Below, piece by piece: positions 55,070 through 64,000 of a DNA stretch of 64,000 nt. The notes below the pieces were generated by a model. It was not told the DNA's origin. It ran no database searches and saw only the letters and a program-made list of their open reading frames with translations. The DNA lies in assembly GCA_963755695.1 (NCBI GenBank), contig CAVWLB010000010.1:1178001-1242000 (forward strand), in the 5' to 3' direction. The position numbers were made by a program, and so were the translations under genes. Position 1 is the stretch's first letter. Each line of letters begins with the position of its first letter. Source of the stretch: QHWT01 sp963755695. GTDB taxonomy: Bacteria > Acidobacteriota > Vicinamibacteria > Vicinamibacterales > 2-12-FULL-66-21.

Positions 55070-57511
55070 CTATTTCACCTTCCATTCCTGTACACCCGCA
55101 GAGACCTCGGGCTGCATGGTCAGCTCCAATCTAAGCACCGAGGTCGTGACCGGCTTGAAGCGAACGGTGTTGTAGCGGTCCTTCGCGACACCGTATTCGC
55201 CGGTTGTCTCGACCGGCTTCCACTGCTCGCCATCTTTGTAGAGCAACCGCCAGCTTTTCGGCACGCGTACGCCGCCTTGGCCGGTGTCATCGAACCAGTA
55301 AACGTCGGCCTGCGACACCGTCGCGGGCTTTGCGAACCTCATCTCGATCCACTCGTCGCTCCCGTTCTTCGGCCACCAGTCGAAATACGAGGTGGGATCG
55401 TCGGAGGACGACGGATCTTCGCCGTCGACGGCATTGCGAATGTTCTTCTCGCTCGGCGAATTCGTCAGCGTGCTGGCCGTCGCGAGGGTGGGGTAAGGAG
55501 TTGGTTTCGCCGCCGCGTCGGTCCGCGCAAGCCAGACGGCCATCTGCCCACGTCCGCGATTCGCCCAGGTGGCATAGGGAATGGCCAGAAATGGCTGCTC
55601 GGTTCTGGTGACGGTCCCGTTCGCCTGCAAGGCAAGGCCGACGGCGCGACCCTTGATCACCTCGACGCCGTTCAGGAGATCCGGCCGGAACTCCGGAGTC
55701 AGGCTGTTGGCATCCGACAGCACGATGTTCCGCACCTTGCCGTTTGGATTGTCGGGCCACTCCGCCGCGTAGACGATCGGACCGCGTTGCAACGCGACCC
55801 GGTTGCGATCCGCGTCGACCCGGTCGTCCGCGACGATGCGCCTGACCGGCATCGGCAGGTTCAGCTCGATCGCGTCGCCGGCCGTCCACGTGCGATTGAT
55901 GGCGACGTAGCCGTTTTCGATCTTCATCGGCACGTCGTGCCCCTGGACTTTCAGCGACGGCTGGGCCGGTGCCTTGTCCATGAATCGATAGAGACTGCCC
56001 GGCACGGGTTCGTCGCGGGCCCAGCCCGGAATGCGAACGTTGACGGTGAAGGCGCGCGCCTGGTCAGGCGTCAACGTCATCCGAACCGCGCCGTCCCACG
56101 GATAGCGAGTCTGCTGTGCGATCTTGACCTTGCCGCCCGCAAGGTCCGCGTCGGCGCTGCCAGCCGCGAAGAGGTTCACGAACAGCACGTCGCCGCGCTT
56201 GGCGTAGATGTAGCCGGGCACTGACGCCATGAAACGCGTGATGTTGCCGGGGCAGCATGCGACTCCGAACCACTGCTGTCGCGCGTGCTGGCCGTTCGAC
56301 TCCAGCGGGTTCGGATAGAAGAAGGTGTCCCCCTTGAGCGAGACGCCGGAAATGAGGCCGTTGTAGAGAGTGCGCTCCATCACGTCGACGTATTTCGCAT
56401 CGCCGTGGAGCAGGAACTGACGATGATTCCAGTAATCCATCCCGACGGATGCGCAGGTCTCGTTGTATGCGGTCATGTTCGGCAATTCGTATTCGCGCCC
56501 GAATCCTTCGTGCCCGCCCGCCGCACCGATACCACCCGTGAGGTATAGCTTGGTGTGCACCAGGTTCTCCCAGATCCGGTCCCCCGCCGCGCGCATCTTG
56601 TCGTCGGCTTCAAGCGCCGCCACGTCCGCCATGCCTGAGTACATGTACATGGCACGAACCGCATGGCCGACGGGTTCGGTCTGGTCGATCACCTTGAGCT
56701 GTGCCTGGTTGTAGTCGAGACCGCGCGGATTGACCTTTTCACCCGGAGGAATCTTGTCCGGCCCCCGCTCGTCGAGCATGAATTTCGCGAGCGCCAGGTA
56801 CTGTTCGTTGCCGGTGACCCTGTAGAGCTTGACCAGTGCCATCTCGGTGATCTGGTGGCCGGGCCAGATCGATCGCTTGCCCGGTCCGAACGTCCGGGTG
56901 AGGAGATCTGCTTCGCGAATCGCAACCGTGAGCAACGTCTTCTTTCCGGTTGCCTGATAGTGCGCGACCGCGGCCTCGATCAGATGCCCGGCGTCGTACA
57001 GCTCGTGGCTGTCGTCGCGCTCGTTCACCCACCGCTCGGCGCCCGCCCAGCGGTGCGGATTCTTCGGATCGATCGTGCGGGTCGTGTAAATGTAGCCATC
57101 CGGTTCCTGCGCGGCGGCGATCTTCGCAATCATGCCGTCGACATAGGCGTCGAGCTTGGGATCCGGCTGCACGCTCAGCACATAGGCAGCCCCTTCGATC
57201 ACCTTGTACAGGTCGGTGTCGTCGAACGGATACCCCGGCGCCTTGGTGTCGTGCGGCTCGCCGCGGAGAGCCTGCGCTGCCCGCTCGAAATTGTTCACGC
57301 GTCCGCTCAGCTCGCATTGCTGGAAGGCGGCAGGAATCGTGACTTTCCGGTTCGTCTCGATTCGCGGCGCCCAGAACTCGTCGTCGAGATGTACGGCGGT
57401 AAACGGAATCGGCTGAACCGGATAGTCGTGCGTTGGCTTTTGCGCCCGTGCGGCAAGAGCAGCCAGCGCCATAGTCGAAAGAGTGAGAGCGAGGGTAACC
57501 AGTCTGGCCAT
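55070..57511 (-). CDS. GH127 beta-L-arabinofuranosidase, exported
   Basis: An 813-residue protein with signal peptide VTLALTLSTMALAALAARAQ. The GH127 (alpha/alpha)6 barrel has HLDDEFWAPRIETNR, GYPFDDTDLYKVIEG, DGYIYTTR, HELYDAGHLIEAAVAHYQAT and YNETCASVGM. Glu351 and Cys353, with Cys419-Cys420 in VACCPGN, match the zinc and nucleophile cysteine sites described for HypBA1. After about residue 640 comes a galactose-binding-like module (VSQADVYWFDDTGQGGVRVP). It releases L-arabinose from plant-type polysaccharides or glycoproteins. It is divergent from araB/araD, and TATCAT lies eight bases before its ATG. Confidence 0.92.
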   Translation of the reverse strand: MARLVTLALTLSTMALAALAARAQKPTHDYPVQPIPFTAVHLDDEFWAPRIETNRKVTIPAAFQQCELSGRVNNFERAAQALRGEPHDTKAPGYPFDDTDLYKVIEGAAYVLSVQPDPKLDAYVDGMIAKIAAAQEPDGYIYTTRTIDPKNPHRWAGAERWVNERDDSHELYDAGHLIEAAVAHYQATGKKTLLTVAIREADLLTRTFGPGKRSIWPGHQITEMALVKLYRVTGNEQYLALAKFMLDERGPDKIPPGEKVNPRGLDYNQAQLKVIDQTEPVGHAVRAMYMYSGMADVAALEADDKMRAAGDRIWENLVHTKLYLTGGIGAAGGHEGFGREYELPNMTAYNETCASVGMDYWNHRQFLLHGDAKYVDVMERTLYNGLISGVSLKGDTFFYPNPLESNGQHARQQWFGVACCPGNITRFMASVPGYIYAKRGDVLFVNLFAAGSADADLAGGKVKIAQQTRYPWDGAVRMTLTPDQARAFTVNVRIPGWARDEPVPGSLYRFMDKAPAQPSLKVQGHDVPMKIENGYVAINRTWTAGDAIELNLPMPVRRIVADDRVDADRNRVALQRGPIVYAAEWPDNPNGKVRNIVLSDANSLTPEFRPDLLNGVEVIKGRAVGLALQANGTVTRTEQPFLAIPYATWANRGRGQMAVWLARTDAAAKPTPYPTLATASTLTNSPSEKNIRNAVDGEDPSSSDDPTSYFDWWPKNGSDEWIEMRFAKPATVSQADVYWFDDTGQGGVRVPKSWRLLYKDGEQWKPVETTGEYGVAKDRYNTVRFKPVTTSVLRLELTMQPEVSAGVQEWKVK

Positions 57512-57537
57512 AGCGGCGCATGATACCGTGATAGGCC

Positions 57538-59252
57538 ATGCCTCGCACAGGATTCACCATCGGCGTCGACTACGGCACGAACTCCGTCCGCGCGGTCGTC
57601 GTCGATTGCACCGACGGGCGCGTCGCTCGGCACGCGCGTCTTCGACTATCCGAGCGGCGATCAGGGCGTGCTGCTCGACCCGAAGCAGCCGCACCTGGCG
57701 CGGCAGAATCCGGCCGACTACATCGACGGACTGCGCGCGTCGGTCGCGCGGCGCGCTGGCGGAAGCGGAGCGCGATCCGGCGTTTCTCACGCGATCGCGT
57801 CATCGGCATCGGCGTCGACACGACCGGCTCGACGCCGCTGCCGATCGACGCGCAAGGCGCGGCCGCTGGCGCTCGATCCGCGGTGGAAGAACAACCTCGC
57901 GGCGCACGCGTGGCTGTGGAAGGACCACACCTCCGCCGCCGAGGCTGCGCGCGATCACCGAGACCGCGGCCGCAGCACGCGCCGGAACTGCTCGCGCCGA
58001 TCGGCGGCACCTATTCGTCGGAGTGGTGGTGGTCGAAGATCTGGCACTGCCTGAAGGTCGCGCCGGACGTCTTCGACGCGGCGGCGAGCTGGGTGGAGCT
58101 GGCCGACTTCGTTCCGGCCGTCCTCGCCGGCGTCGACGACCTCGCGACGATCGTCCGCTGCGTCTGCGCCGCCGGCCACAAGGCGATGTACTCCGACGCC
58201 TGGGGCGGCCTGCCGCCGAAGGCGTTTCTCGCGCGGCTCGATCCGAAGCTCGCCGAGCTGCGCGATCGGCTCTACGACAAGGCGCTGGCCGCCGGGCCGT
58301 CCCGCGGGGCAGCTCTGCAGCCGAGTGGGCCACGACGCTCGGCCTGCGCGCCGGGCATCGCGATCGCGATGGGCGGCTTCGACGCGCACTACGGCGCCGT
58401 CGGCTCCGGCGTCACGACCGGCACGCTGGTGAAGATCATCGGCACCTCGACGTGCGACTGCGCGATCGCGCCGGTCGGCCGACGAGATCGCCGACATCCC
58501 CGGCATCTGCGGCATCGTCAACGGCTCGATCATGCCGGCTACTTCGGCATCGAGGCGGGGCAGTCGGCGGTCGGCGACATCCTGAAGTGGTGGGTCGAAG
58601 GCGTGTGCGGGGGCGGCGACGCGCTGCACGCGCGAGCTGTCCGCGCGAGGCGGCGACGCTCGCGCCCGGCGAATCGGGGCTGGTCGCGCTCGACTGGAAC
58701 AACGGCAACCGCACCATCCTCGTCGATCACGCGGCTGACCGGACTGCTCGTCGGCCAGACGCTGCACACGACCCGCGCCGAGATCTATCGCGCGCTGATC
58801 GAAGCGACCGCCTTCGGCGCGCGCGCCATCATCGAGCGCATGCGCGAGTACGGCGTGCCGATCGATCGCGTCGTCTGCTGCGGCGGCATCGCCGAGAAGA
58901 ACGACCTGTTCATGCAGATCTACGCCGACGTCATCGGCCAGCCGATGCTGATCGCCGGCTCGCCGCAGACGCCGGCGCTCGGCGCCGCCGTTTCCGCCGC
59001 GGTCACGGCCGGCGCCGCCGCCGGCGGCTACGACGACTGGACCGAGGCGCAGGAGCGCATGACGACGCTGAAGGAGAAGCGGTTCGAGCCCGATCCCGAC
59101 GCGCGCGCCGGTCTACGACGAGCTGTACGGCATCTACCGCGAGCTGCACGACGCCTTCGGCGGCGTGGCAGCGGAGCGCGGGCCGGACCTCGGGATCGGT
59201 GATGAAGCGGCTGCTGGCGATCAAGGAACGCGCCGTGCGGTGTCCGGCATGA
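57538..59252 (+). CDS. araB: L-ribulokinase AraB (many one-base frameshifts)
   Basis: FGGY-family kinase for L-ribulose. Pieces in order, spread over three frames: RTGFTIGVDYGTNSVRAVVV, then LLDPKQPHLARQNPADYIDG, IGIGVDTTGSTPLPID, LAAHAWLWKDHTSAAEA, SSEWWWSKIWHCLKVAPDVF, AGHKAMYSDAWGGLPPKAFL, GGFDAHYGAVGSGVTTGTLV, KIIGTSTCDCAI, LDWNNGNRTILVD and VVCCGGIAEKNDLFMQIYAD. All are typical of AraB. Breaks begin at about 57628 and recur every 50-200 bp, usually one extra base. Third-position GC is near 95-100 percent in sampled stretches, higher than in flanking genes. Probably intact in the organism. ATGA overlap with araD. Confidence 0.85.
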
Positions 59253-59958
59253 TTGCGCGCCGAGCTGCGCGAGATCGTGTATCAGCGCCAACCGTGCAGC
59301 TGGCCGGGACGCGGGCTGGTCATGGGGACGTTCGGCAACGTGTCGGCCGTCGATCGCGCCGCCGGCGTGTTCGTCGATCAAGCCGAGCGGCGTGCCCTAC
59401 GAGCAGCTGACGCCGGAGCACATGGTGCCGGTCTCGCTCGAGACGGGCGAGGTCGTCGACGGCACGCTGCGCCCCTCGTCCGACACGCCGACGCACCTCG
59501 AGCTGTATCGCGCGTTCGACTGTCGGCGGCATCGTCCACACGCATTCGGAGTACGCCACGGTGTTCGCGCAGGCGCGGCCGCCGATCCGCTGCATGGGAA
59601 CGACGCACGCGGACTATTTCCGGGGCGACGTGCCGGTGACGCGGCCGATGCACGCGAGCGAAGTCGAGCACGACTACGAGAAGAACACCGGCCTGGTGAT
59701 CGTCGAGACGCTTCGCCGCCAGCGGCTGTCGCGCCGACGAGATGCCGGCGGTGCTGGTCGCCAACCACGGCCCGTTCACCTGGGGAGCGGATGCGTGCGA
59801 CGGCCATCGAGCACGCCGCAGGTCCTCGAGTACCTCGCGCGCCTCGAGTGGCGCGTGCGGGCGCTCGCAGCCGAGGCGCCCGCGCCGGACGCATTTCCTG
59901 GTCGACAAGCACTACCTGCGCAAGCACGGTCCCGGCGGCGTACTACGGACAGAAATGA
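59249..59958 (+). CDS. araD: L-ribulose-5-phosphate 4-epimerase AraD (frameshifts)
   Basis: Class II aldolase-type epimerase producing D-xylulose 5-phosphate. Recognisable parts: AELREIVYQR, LVMGTFGNVSAVDRAAG, KPSGVPYEQLTPEHMVPVSL, SSDTPTHLELYRAF, IVHTHSEYATVFAQA (zinc His pair), CMGTTHADYFRGDVPVTRPM, NHGPFTWGADA and KHYLRKHG...AYYGQK at the end. Breaks occur at least near 59258, 59385, 59522, 59575, 59733 and 59800. Start overlaps the araB stop (ATGA); stop overlaps the HAD gene start. No araA isomerase is in the window. Confidence 0.85.
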
Positions 59959-60603
59959 CTCGCGCCGTGTTGTGGGATCTCGACGGCACGCTGGTCGACT
60001 CCGAGGAGTTCCACTGGCAGTCCTGGCGAGCACGTGCTCGGCGCCGAAGGCGTGCGGGTGACCTGCGAGCAGTTCAAGGCGAGCTTCGGTCAGCGGAACG
60101 ATCGGATCCTGCGCGGCTGGCTCGGCGCCGAATCCACCGACGAGCGCATCGCCCGCATCGCGGAAGCCAAGGAAGCCGAATACCGCCGGCTCGCGGAAGT
60201 GCACGGTCTGACGCCGCTGCCGGGCGCCGCGGAATGGCTGGTGCGTCTTCAGGCTGAGGGCTGGAAGCAGGCGATCGCCTCCTCGGCGCCGCGACAAAAC
60301 GTCGAAGTGATGCTGCGGGCGCTGCATCTCCAAGGATACTTCGACGCGATCGTCGCGTCCGAAGATGTCACGAAGGGGAAGCCGGATCCGCAGGTGTTCC
60401 TTGCCGCCGCGACGCGACTCGCCATTGCTGCCTCGCGCTGCATCGTCGTCGAAGACGCCGCGGCCGGGATCGAGGGAGCACAGCGCGCGGGGATGAAGTG
60501 CATCGGCGTCAGCCGAACGGCGCCGCTCGATGCCGACGTGTTCGTGAGGTCGCTCGACGATCTCTCCGCCGACGCCTTCGAACGGCTGCTCCAGACTCGC
60601 TGA
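59955..60603 (+). CDS. HAD-superfamily sugar phosphatase / phosphomutase-like protein (one-base frameshift)
   Basis: About 215 residues; 649 nt is one over a multiple of three and the break is near 60027. Motif I is LWDLDGTLVDSEEFHW (nucleophile and acid Asp), motif II IASSAPRQNV, lysine in KGKPDPQVF, and motif IV VVEDAAAGIEGAQRAG. This is the HAD subfamily I group of beta-phosphoglucomutase and small sugar-phosphate phosphatases. Overlap with araD (ATGA) suggests it removes a toxic sugar phosphate or acts on an arabinose-pathway intermediate; inference only. Confidence 0.85.
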
Positions 60604-60604
60604 C

Positions 60605-60655
60605 CTCGAAATCACTAAATCACTAAATCACAAATCACCAAATCACCAATTCAAC
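60605..60655. repeat. AAATCACTAAATCACC-type run
   Basis: Six units of AAATCACTAAATCAC or AAATCACCAAATCACC lie between the convergent HAD and ABC-transporter genes. They are the reverse complement of the GATTTGGTGATTTGG run at 48675-48715. Confidence 0.85.
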
Positions 60656-61650
60656 TTCCGCTCTCCATCTTCTTCCACGCCGCGGCATAGGCGTCCACGT
60701 TCTCCTTGGTGACCACATCCACGCCCGAGTCGATGATTGGCGAGGCGGGATTCTTGCCGTGCTTGATGTCGTAGAGCAGCTGCACCGTCTCGCTGCCCCA
60801 GCCGAAGTACTTCTGGCCGAGAAGCACCTGTACCTTGCCCTCGCGCAGGAGATCGAGCGCCGGCTGAATCGTGTCGAAGGAGATGACTTTGGTCTTCGAC
60901 GGATCGACCGACGCGGTCGCGTTGCGCGTGAACACCGGCCAGCCACCGACCGAGAGCCAGGCGGCGAGATCGGGATAGCGCCGCGTGCCGGTGGCGATGA
61001 TCTCGGCGCAGCGGACCGAGTCTTCCTTGATGTCGAAGACCTCGACGATCTGGATGCCGGGTGCCTTCGCGAGCGCATCCTTGACGCCGTCGAGCCGGCG
61101 CTGGAGATTGGTGGCGCCGACGCTGGTGATGATCGCGATCTTGCCCTTGCCGTCGAGCAGGCGGATGGCCTGCTCGCCGATGATTCGGCCCGACGCAAAG
61201 TCGTCGACGCCGTAGAAGGCAAAGCGCTTGGACTTCGGCGCGTCGGAGTCCCAGGTCACGACCGGAATGCCGGCGTCAACCGCACGGTTGATGGTTTCGG
61301 TCAGGAAGTCGCCGTTCAGCGAGGAGATCGCGATGCCGTCGACGCGCTGGGTGATGTAGGACTCGAGGATCTTCCTTCTGCTTCAGCTGATCGGCGTTGG
61401 TCGGCGCATTCCAGAGGATGTCGACGTTGCCGAGCTCCTTCGCTTTCCGCTCGGCGCCGATCTTCGCGTAGTTGAAGACCGGAATGTCGAGCGCCTTGGG
61501 GATCACGGCGAACCGCAGCCGCTTCTCCCCGGCCGGTGCATTCGACGACTGCCCGCCGCGGCCACAGCCGGACACGGCCATCAGTACCATCAACGCCAGA
61601 CCCAGGATTCTAGCGATTGGTCTTCCGATTGGTCTTCGACCACAAATCAT
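60651..61650 (-). CDS. Sugar ABC transporter substrate-binding lipoprotein (one-base frameshift)
   Basis: About 332 residues after removing one extra base near 61374. The lipoprotein signal ARILGLALMVLMAVSGCGRG has a lipobox cysteine. The periplasmic-binding-protein fold follows: LRFAVIPKALDIPVFNYAKI, GAERKAKELGNVDILW, QRVDGIAISSLNGDFLTETI, GIPVVTWDSDAPKSKRFAFY and VGATNLQRRLDGVKDALAKA. Type is RbsB/AraF/XylF (peripla_BP_4). It probably binds L-arabinose or another pentose because araB and araD lie next to it. Its ATG overlaps the permease stop. Confidence 0.88.
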
Positions 61651-62611
61651 GTTTGCCTCTTGAGCAGCAGTTGATCCATCACCACGATCACGATGACGAC
61701 CAGGCCGACGATCAGGCGATCGTAGAACGTCGCGCCCGGAATCTGCGGCAGCGCATTGCGCAGCACGCCGAAGATCAGCGTGCCGAGCACGGCGCCGAGC
61801 ACCGACCCGCGGCCGCCCGCCAGGCTGGCGCCGCCGACGACCGCTGACGCGATGATATCCAGCTCGTAGCCGGTGGCAAGATCGGCCTTGCCCTGGCCCT
61901 GGACGAGCACCAGCACGACCCCTGATACGCCCGGCGAGCAGGCCGGACAGCGCATAGACCGACGTCTTGATCCGGTTGACCGCGATGCCCGAGAACAGCG
62001 CCGCCGTCTCGTTGCCGCCGATCGAGAACACCGCGCGTCCCCACTGGAAGGTGGTCATCAGCACCTGGAAGACGAGCGCGAGGACGATCATGACGATCGG
62101 CGCCACCCAGTCGGCGGGAAGGCCGAGCGGCCGCCAGCCGCCGAGCAGGCGGCTCGAGACGTCGAAGTATTGACCTTCGGTGATGATGAAGGCCGCGCCG
62201 CGCGTGATGCCCATCATGCCCAGCGTCGCGATGAACGGCGGCAGGCGCACGAGCACGATCAGCGCGGCGCTCAGCAGGCCCGACGCGAGCCCGACCAGGA
62301 CGCCAAGCCATCATCGCTGCCGCCGAGCGACCAGCCCTCGCACGACGAATAGCTGCGATCCAACGACGCCGGCAAGCGCCATCACCGCGCCCGGCGCGAG
62401 GTCGATGCCGCCCGAGATGATGACGATCGCCGCGCCAACCGCCGCGATGCCGTAGATCGCCGAGTACTTGAGGATCAGAAGCGCGTTTCCGCGCGTTCAG
62501 GAACGGGTGTGCCCGGCCGGCTTCCGGCCACAGCTACCAGGTGAAGAACAGCACTTCGAGCACGAGGATGACGACCGTGCTGAGCTCGCGGACTCCCAAG
62601 AGTTTCTTCAT
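61647..62611 (-). CDS. Sugar ABC transporter permease, RbsC/AraH type (frameshifts)
   Basis: About 315 residues spread over frames. The start MKKLLGVRELSTVVILVLEV is at 62611. Pieces: LILKYSAIYGIAAVGAAIVI, SGGIDLAPGAVMALAGVVGS, LPPFIATLGMMGITRGAAFI, IGGNETAALFSGIAVNRIKT, ASAVVGGASLAGGRGSVLGA and IVGLVVIVIVVMDQLLLKRQ. These are typical of the branched RbsC family with about eight to ten membrane helices. Frames break near 61930, 62305-62330 and 62485-62540. ATGA overlaps with both neighbours show a three-gene operon. Confidence 0.83.
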
Positions 62612-64000
62612 GCGGCGGATGACCTCGTGAGTGGCCAGGTGCATGACGCTTTCCTCGGTCGCCGCCGTTCCGTCGATCGCTCCCTGGATCCGGCCTTCGC
62701 GCATGACGACGATGCGATCGGCGAGCGCGAGCACCTCCGGCAGATCGCTCGACGCAACCAGACAGCCGCGCCGCGCGCCGCCTCGCGACGGATGATCTCG
62801 TGAATTTCGAACTTGGCGCCGACGTCGACTCCCTTGGTCGGTTCGTCGAGCAGGATCACCCGCGGCGAGGTCGCCAGCCACTTGGCGACGACGACCTTCT
62901 GCTGGTTGCCGCCGCTCAGGCTGTCGGGCGAGCGTCTCGACGCCGGCGGCCTTGATGCGCCACCGTGTCGACGAGCTCGCTGCGCCTCGCGGCGTTCGCG
63001 CGCGCGTCCGGACGAGGACGTCGCGCCGCACGGTGCGGTCGGGCAGCACGAGATTGTGACGGATGCGTCAGGTTGAAGAGCAGTCCCTGGCGTTGCCGCT
63101 CCTCGGGCACGAGCGCGATCCCGGCCGCGCGGCCGTCGCGCTGGCGATGCCGGGCGTACGAGCTGCGCCGTCGACGCGAATCGTTGCCGCCGTCGGCGCG
63201 TAAACAGCCCGAAGATCGTCTCGAGCAGCTCGGAACGTCCTGATCCGACCAGCCCGAAGAGCCCGACGATCTCGCCCGAATGGACGGTGAGCGACACGTC
63301 GCGAAAGCACGGCGCGCGCGTCAACCGCTGGAGGGCGAGCGGTGGGGTTCGACGAGCGGCGCCGAGACATCCACCGCGCGCGGCGGCAGATCGCGTCCGA
63401 CCATCGATGCGCACGATGTGCGCAGCGTGACGCTGCGGCGGCGCGGACGGGTCTCGACGTGGGCGCCGTCGCGCAGCACGGTGATGCGATCGCACAGGCG
63501 GAACACTTCGGGCAGCCGGTGCGACACGTAGAGCAGCGTACGCCTGCGCGCCTTCAGCTTCTCGCAGCACGGCGAACAGGTGGTCCGCTTCGGCGTCGGT
63601 CAGCGACGTCGTGGGCTCGTCGAGCACCAGGATGCGGCACTCGAAGGCGAGCGCGCGCGCCACCTGCAGCAGCTGCCGATACGCGGCCGAGAGCGAGTCC
63701 GCCGGGGCGTCCGGGGAGATGGGCAGGTGCAGCTCGGCGAGGAGCGCCTGGGTCCGCTCGCGCATGCTCGCCGTGGCGCAGCCGTCCGAAGCGGTCGACA
63801 ATCTCGCGTCCGGCGAAGATGTTGCCCGGTGACCGACAGATTCGGGAAGCACAGCATCTCCTGGTAGACCATGCCGATGCCGCGCTCGAGCGCGTCGCGC
63901 GGGCTGCCGAGGTGAAGCCGTTCGCCTCGCCAGAGGACCTCGCCCGCATCGGGCTGAACGATGCCGGCGAGAATCTTGAGCAGCGTGGACTTGCCGGCGC
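62608..64000 (-). CDS. Sugar ABC transporter ATP-binding protein, two NBDs (frameshifts, 5' end outside)
   Basis: RbsA/AraG-type ATPase with two nucleotide-binding domains; about 30 N-terminal residues lie beyond the right edge. The first NBD has AGKSTLLKILAGIVQPDAGE (Walker A) and GIGMVYQEMLCFPNLSVTGN, then CRILVLDEPTTSLTDAEADH. The second has SGEIVGLFGLVGSGRSELLE, LSGGNQQKVVVAKWLATSPR and VILLDEPTKGVDVGAKFEIH. The frame breaks many times, again mostly by single extra bases, and third-position GC is very high. It powers the permease at 61647-62611. Confidence 0.82.
   Translation of the reverse strand, partial: RRQVHAAQDSRRHRSARCGRGPLARRTASPRQPARRARARHRHGLPGDAVLPESVGHRATSSPDARLSTASDGCATASMRERTQALLAELHLPISPDAPADSLSAAYRQLLQVARALAFECRILVLDEPTTSLTDAEADHLFAVLREAEGAQAYAALRVAPAARSVPPVRSHHRAARRRPRRDPSAPPQRHAAHIVRIDGRTRSAAARGGCLGAARRTPPLALQRLTRAPCFRDVSLTVHSGEIVGLFGLVGSGRSELLETIFGLFTRRRRQRFASTAQLVRPASPARRPRGRDRARARGAATPGTALQPDASVTISCCPTAPCGATSSSGRARERREAQRARRHGGASRPPASRRSPDSLSGGNQQKVVVAKWLATSPRVILLDEPTKGVDVGAKFEIHEIIRREAARGAAVWLRRAICRRCSRSPIASSSCAKAGSRERSTERRRPRKASCTWPLTRSSAA

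Overview
The window is a 64 kb piece of a high-GC, Gram-negative chromosome. Signs of an outer membrane include a BamA/TamA-like barrel protein, many exported proteins and an AMIN-type amidase. Gene content and the many private simple-sequence repeat arrays between genes suggest an Acidobacteriota of the Vicinamibacteria type. That placement is an inference from gene families and texture, since no rRNA or tRNA gene is present. I see no insertion sequence, prophage, CRISPR array or plasmid function, so this is mostly core chromosome.

Layout. 1-1.5 kb: end of an S55-type peptidase gene and a decayed transporter fragment. 1.6-12.5 kb: a compact one-strand aromatic amino acid cluster, aroDE-trpEGDCFBA-chorismate mutase-aroF-tyrA, interrupted only by seven ~83-bp tandem repeats before aroF. 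It is preceded by a strong intrinsic terminator that may act as an attenuator. 12.5-19 kb: acetyltransferase, acetoacetyl-CoA synthetase, thiolase, JAMM peptidase, outer-membrane barrel protein and an exported protein. 19-30 kb: pepA, then a minus-strand block with amiC, ftsK, RNase J, rsmA, a zincin and nth. 30-34 kb: a lexA-DUF3467-polY unit divergent from an ECF sigma/anti-sigma/periplasmic-protein unit. 35-47 kb: recG, rsmD, coaD, aminotransferase, S9 peptidase, glcD-like oxidase, amrS and rho. 47-55 kb: lineage-type exported proteins (DUF4159, TPR-peptidase MA, BNR repeats). 55-64 kb: an L-arabinose locus with GH127 arabinofuranosidase, araB, araD, a HAD phosphatase and a sugar ABC importer running off the right edge.

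Sequence quality matters for reading this window. About fifteen recognisable genes carry frameshifts that are almost always explained by one extra base. They are dense at about 14.0-17.8 kb and 57.6-64 kb, where third-position GC also rises, and isolated elsewhere. I treat these genes as probably intact in the organism and broken by residual assembly errors, and I annotate them over their full span.

Regulation visible in the sequence includes a near-perfect lexA promoter with a direct-repeat candidate LexA site, a GTCTAA-type ECF promoter before the sigma gene, and a consensus promoter before rho. A recurring pattern places a -10 box 6-8 nt before the start codon, which suggests widespread leaderless transcripts. 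Between genes there are arrays of degenerate short repeats (families such as GAAGATT, GGTCCGAGG, TCGAAGGAGC and GATTTGGT). They are often inverted at convergent gene ends, and several form long hairpins.
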